A stretch of 7,486 nucleotides of DNA, taken from contig JACQGS010000089.1 of NCBI GenBank assembly GCA_016199405.1, forward strand, positions 1-7,486. The letters are read 5' to 3'. Source of the DNA: Chloroflexota bacterium (GTDB taxonomy: Bacteria > Chloroflexota > Anaerolineae > UBA4142). Under the pieces are notes generated by a model. The model was not told the DNA's origin. It ran no database searches and saw nothing but the letters and a program-made list of their open reading frames with translations. The position numbers and the translations under genes are program-made. Position 1 is the first letter of the stretch. Each line of letters starts with the position of its first letter. Shown here piece by piece: positions 5,131-7,486 of this stretch.

Positions 5131-5763
5131 TCACCCAACTTCTCTCATCAACCCGCGCACTTGTTTTTCAAAAAAGTTCTTGACCTGCTGCCACTTGTAC
5201 GGTGCCAGCATCTTGAGAGGCGGGTCTTTCTCCGCATCGTCAAAATACACGAGCGCGCGCAAGAGATGGTAAGACGGATACGACAATGTCACGTACTTGT
5301 TGGGAATTCGCTTGAGCAAATCGCTCAGTTCGAACCCTTCTTGCTTGCAGATGAAATACAAATCCACAAAATCGCGGCGGCGTCCTCGCTGGCTAATCGC
5401 CGTAATCTTCATCAACGCGATGTCGAGGAGCGAGGCAAGTCGCACACCCCGATAAACTGTGTGGGGTTGCAAGAGCGGATAACCGTAGTAGAAGAAACTG
5501 ATCTGAGTTTCCGCAAGCAAGCCGACGAATGTCCCTCGACCTTGTTGCTGCACTGTGACCTTGCCAATTTTCTCAAGGCGTGGAATCAACACGGCAGGTT
5601 CATACATCTCATGCGTGAAGAAATCCAGGTCTACAGAAACGCGATGCCCCATTTGCAGCGCGGCTGCAGAACCACCCGCAAGATAAAAAATACGAATGGC
5701 TGGTTCGCGCCCTAACCGCCCGAAAAGGCGCTGTGCGGCAGGAGTGAGGGTTTTGAGAAACAT
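5131..5763 (-). CDS. Nucleotidyltransferase of the AbiEii/AbiGii toxin family
   Basis: The 210-residue protein has the minimal nucleotidyltransferase signature of the AbiEii-like family: FYLAGGSAAALQMGHRVSVDLDFF at about residues 26-49, with GGS (30-32) and the metal-binding pair DLD (45-47). A later conserved block has DIALMKITAI followed by RGRRRDFVDLYF (about 126-137). Characterised relatives act as toxins that nucleotidylate tRNA or other targets, kept in check by a neighbouring antitoxin; the target here is unknown. I chose the ATG at 5763-5761 (MFLKTLTPAAQRLF) because homologous proteins start this way; GAGG lies 9 bases upstream. It overlaps the DUF6922-like gene by 52 bases and ends 17 bases before thrC. 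Hand counts of sample lines give about 48-52% G+C here against 70% in a thrB line, which suggests transfer. Confidence 0.87.
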   Translation of the reverse strand: MFLKTLTPAAQRLFGRLGREPAIRIFYLAGGSAAALQMGHRVSVDLDFFTHEMYEPAVLIPRLEKIGKVTVQQQGRGTFVGLLAETQISFFYYGYPLLQPHTVYRGVRLASLLDIALMKITAISQRGRRRDFVDLYFICKQEGFELSDLLKRIPNKYVTLSYPSYHLLRALVYFDDAEKDPPLKMLAPYKWQQVKNFFEKQVRGLMREVG

Positions 5764-6020
5764 GTGATTTTGCCTCGCGGGATTTTGAACATCAGTGCCC
5801 ACAAGTTCGCCGTATTGGGCGAAATCGTGCGACTCATCCGCACGACGCGCGCGATCTGCGCGGGCGCGTAGTTTTGCCGCAGCCAGCGAATCGCGCGGTC
5901 ATCGCCGTACTCAATCACCCGCTCGATGATGTAGGACGCGTGCCGCCGCCGACTGATTCGCGCGAGGTCGGTTTCCCAGAAATACGGCTTTAGGAAAGTG
6001 GGCAGACTTTTGTCAACCAT
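5712..6020 (-). CDS. DUF6922-like protein, probable partner or antitoxin of the nucleotidyltransferase
   Basis: This 102-residue protein resembles the DUF6922 family, small proteins often encoded directly before AbiEii-type nucleotidyltransferases. Recognisable features are PTFLKPYFWETDLARI (7-22), HASYIIERVIEYGDDRAIRWLRQNY (27-51) and SPNTANLWALMFKIP (68-82). It has no membrane segment or signal peptide. The alternating helices and the conserved Trp/Arg residues suggest a compact helical protein, possibly DNA- or partner-binding. The antitoxin role is inferred from position, since the family has no established biochemistry known to me. The ATG at 6020-6018 matches the family start; GTG directly before it is an alternative, and an earlier frame start would run into the previous gene. 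It follows the DUF2283 gene by 34 bases. Confidence 0.72.
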   Translation of the reverse strand: MVDKSLPTFLKPYFWETDLARISRRRHASYIIERVIEYGDDRAIRWLRQNYAPAQIARVVRMSRTISPNTANLWALMFKIPRGKITCFSKPSLLPHSAFSGG

Positions 6021-6054
6021 CACCGTACCGATTGAATAACCTCGGCATAGCGAT

Positions 6055-6267
6055 TCAAGAATTCGCCAACGCCAACCGTTCGCGGCCAATTGCGGATGTC
6101 ACCACCCGCGAGGCATTGATCATCTCGATGCCAATGGGCTGATTGTCCTTGTCAAATTCGACGACAATCCCCTCAGCGACTTCATCGAAGTGGTGTTCCT
6201 CGCCTTCGCGAATGACGATGTACAGAATGTCGTTTGCCTGATCGTAGTTCAGATACGGCTTACTCAT
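6055..6267 (-). CDS. DUF2283 domain protein
   Basis: A 70-residue protein matching the DUF2283 pattern: an N-terminal YLNYDQANDILYIVI, an acidic middle EEHHFDEVAEGIVVEFDKDNQPIGIEMINASRVV (23-56), and a short tail. Such proteins are small beta-rich units of unknown biochemistry, commonly found beside DUF4258 proteins in presumed toxin-antitoxin pairs. No DUF4258 gene is present here. The ATG at 6267-6265 is 8 bases after the thrS stop, so it is likely cotranscribed with thrS and may be translated by coupling; no clear Shine-Dalgarno is seen. G+C is near 52% in a sample line, like the two genes after it, so the three look like one imported block. Confidence 0.82.
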   Translation of the reverse strand: MSKPYLNYDQANDILYIVIREGEEHHFDEVAEGIVVEFDKDNQPIGIEMINASRVVTSAIGRERLALANS

Positions 6268-6275
6268 AACTTCGG

Positions 6276-7486
6276 TTATTTCAACGCCAAACTCTTTCCA
6301 TCCACCACCCGCCGCGCCATCGCGATGAAATCGTCCAGCGGCATCGCCTTCAAATCTTCGCCGCTGCGCAAACGCACCGCGACCGCGTTCGCTTCCGCTT
6401 CTTTATCGCCGGCGACGAGCATATACGGCACTTTCATCAACTGCGCGTCGCGGATTTTCGCGTTCATCCGCTCACTGCGCGTGTCCACTTCGACGCGGAA
6501 TTTTTCTTGCTTCAGCCGCGCGGCAACCTTGTGCGCGTACTCGTTGTGCCGATCCGCGATCGGAATGATCTCCATCTGCACCGGCGCGATCCACACCGGA
6601 AATGCGCCGGCGAAATGCTCGATCAGAATCGCAAAGAACCGCTCCATCGAGCCGAGCGGCGCGCGATGCAGAACGACCGGCTGTTGCGCCACGCCGTCCG
6701 CGCCGATGTATTCCAAGTTGAATCGTTGCGGCAGTTGAAAATCCACTTGAATTGTCGTGCATTGCCACTTGCGACCGAGCGCGTCCTTCACCATGATATC
6801 GAGCGCCGGTCCGTAGAATTTCGCTTCACCTTCCGCGACGACAAAGTTGACGCCGCGCGATTCGAGCGCGCGTTTGATCGCGTTCTCGGCATTGTCCCAC
6901 TGCTCGTCCGCCCCGAGATATTTTTTCTTGTTGCGCGGATCGCGCACGCTCAAATCCATTTCGAAATCCTCGAACCCAAACACGCCGAACTGGTACAACG
7001 CCTGATCGAGCACTTGCAAAAATTCTTCTTGAATTTGATCGGGGCGCACGAAAATGTGTGCGTCGTCTTGCGTGATCATGCGCACGCGCAACAAGCCGGT
7101 CAGTTCGCCGGATTGCTCGCGCCGATACACCGTCGCGTTTTCCGCGATGCGAATCGGCAAATCCTTGTACGAGCGCATCTGCGATTTGTACACCATCATA
7201 TGCATCGGGCAGTTCATCGGCTTGACCAGATGCTCCACGCCGTCAATGTCCATCGGCGCGTACATCTTATCGCCGTACAAGTCCCAATGCCCGCTCGTGA
7301 TCCACAACTGTTTCTTGCCGATGTGGGGCGAGTAGACGTGCTGATACCCGCGCTCGACCTGATTCTGGTAGATGAAATCCTCCAGGATTTTTCGCACCTG
7401 CGCGCCTTTGGGATGCCACCCCGGCAAACCCTGTCCGACCTCTTCCGGCAAAATGAACAGTTGCAACTCTTTGCCGAGTTTGCGAT
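6276..7486 (-). CDS. thrS: Threonyl-tRNA synthetase, N-terminal part beyond the window
   Basis: ThrRS charges tRNA-Thr and is a class II synthetase. The visible 402 residues begin RKLGKELQLF, the entry to the catalytic core, so the TGS and editing domains lie past the right edge. Landmarks, numbered from the first whole codon: motif 1 region GLPGWHPKG (about 19-27), zinc ligands Cys92 (in NCPMHM), His143 (in QDDAHIF) and His273 (in VLHRA), motif 2 ATVYRREQSGELTGLLRVR (about 117-135), motif 3 GSMERFFAIL (about 278-287), and the HGTP anticodon-binding domain from WIAPVQMEIIPIADRH to the end. The Cys-to-His interval of 51 equals that of the E. coli enzyme (Cys334 to His385). The TAA at 6278-6276 is 8 bases from the next gene. 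It is the first gene of the visible threonine block. Confidence 0.97.
   Translation of the reverse strand, partial: RKLGKELQLFILPEEVGQGLPGWHPKGAQVRKILEDFIYQNQVERGYQHVYSPHIGKKQLWITSGHWDLYGDKMYAPMDIDGVEHLVKPMNCPMHMMVYKSQMRSYKDLPIRIAENATVYRREQSGELTGLLRVRMITQDDAHIFVRPDQIQEEFLQVLDQALYQFGVFGFEDFEMDLSVRDPRNKKKYLGADEQWDNAENAIKRALESRGVNFVVAEGEAKFYGPALDIMVKDALGRKWQCTTIQVDFQLPQRFNLEYIGADGVAQQPVVLHRAPLGSMERFFAILIEHFAGAFPVWIAPVQMEIIPIADRHNEYAHKVAARLKQEKFRVEVDTRSERMNAKIRDAQLMKVPYMLVAGDKEAEANAVAVRLRSGEDLKAMPLDDFIAMARRVVDGKSLALK

Noticed and set aside
5074..5715. Plus-strand open frame of 213 codons across the nucleotidyltransferase gene
   Set aside because: The minus strand carries clear family motifs over the same stretch; the plus-strand product shows no recognisable domain.
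5764..5802. Upstream start for the nucleotidyltransferase at 5802
   Set aside because: The family typically begins MFLKTL-like, and the ATG at 5763 has a GAGG upstream.
6011..6016. TTGACA on the minus strand at the start of the DUF6922-like gene as a -35 box
   Set aside because: No acceptable -10 box lies 16-18 bases downstream, and the hexamer encodes Val-Asp-Lys of the protein.
6021..6089. Upstream start for the DUF6922-like gene at 6089
   Set aside because: It would overlap the end of the DUF2283 gene, and the added residues are unlike the family.

Overview
The window is a bacterial chromosomal segment of moderately high G+C, rich in GCGCGC, in which every gene I can support lies on the minus strand and reads right to left. 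It looks like part of a Chloroflexota-type genome (Anaerolineae-like). That assignment is an inference from gene order, base composition and the many small palindromic and tandem repeats between genes; no rRNA or lineage marker is present.

In transcription order the genes are: the 3' two thirds of thrS (threonyl-tRNA synthetase, cut by the right edge); a DUF2283 protein; a DUF6922-like protein; an AbiEii/AbiGii-family nucleotidyltransferase; thrC; thrB; infC; rpmI; rplT; a SpoU/TrmH-family RNA 2'-O-methyltransferase; and comEA (cut by the left edge). The core thrS-infC-rpmI-rplT is the classical translation cluster. Here two insertions separate thrS from infC: the last two enzymes of threonine synthesis, and a lower-G+C three-gene cassette that resembles a toxin-antitoxin module.

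Spacing suggests two main transcription units. thrS, the cassette, thrC and thrB are packed with gaps of 8 to 43 bases or an overlap. A good sigma70-type promoter (TTGACT, 17 bases, TATAGT) overlaps the thrB stop codon and would drive infC-rpmI-rplT. The infC start appears to be a rare ATC codon behind a well-placed AGAGGA, as expected if IF3 controls its own translation. rplT starts with TTG behind GGAGG, and thrB starts with GTG. comEA has its own extended -10 promoter.

The intergenic regions are the most unusual part. Between infC and rpmI lie a 9-bp terminator-like hairpin and an inverted pair of 23-base hairpin units whose differences are compensatory, like a REP/BIME pair. Between rplT and the methyltransferase lie two hairpins, three tandem AATCTCTN octamers, and a 152-bp MITE-like element with 19-bp inverted ends that stops 9 bases short of the methyltransferase start codon. 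The same octamer recurs five times between thrC and thrB, where it supplies the apparent ribosome site and GTG start of thrB. A run of heptamers next to it encodes the first residues of ThrB.

Functionally the window links threonine supply (ThrB, ThrC), threonine charging (ThrS), initiation (IF3), large-subunit assembly (L35, L20), RNA methylation and DNA uptake (ComEA), with a probable defence or addiction cassette embedded in the threonine unit.
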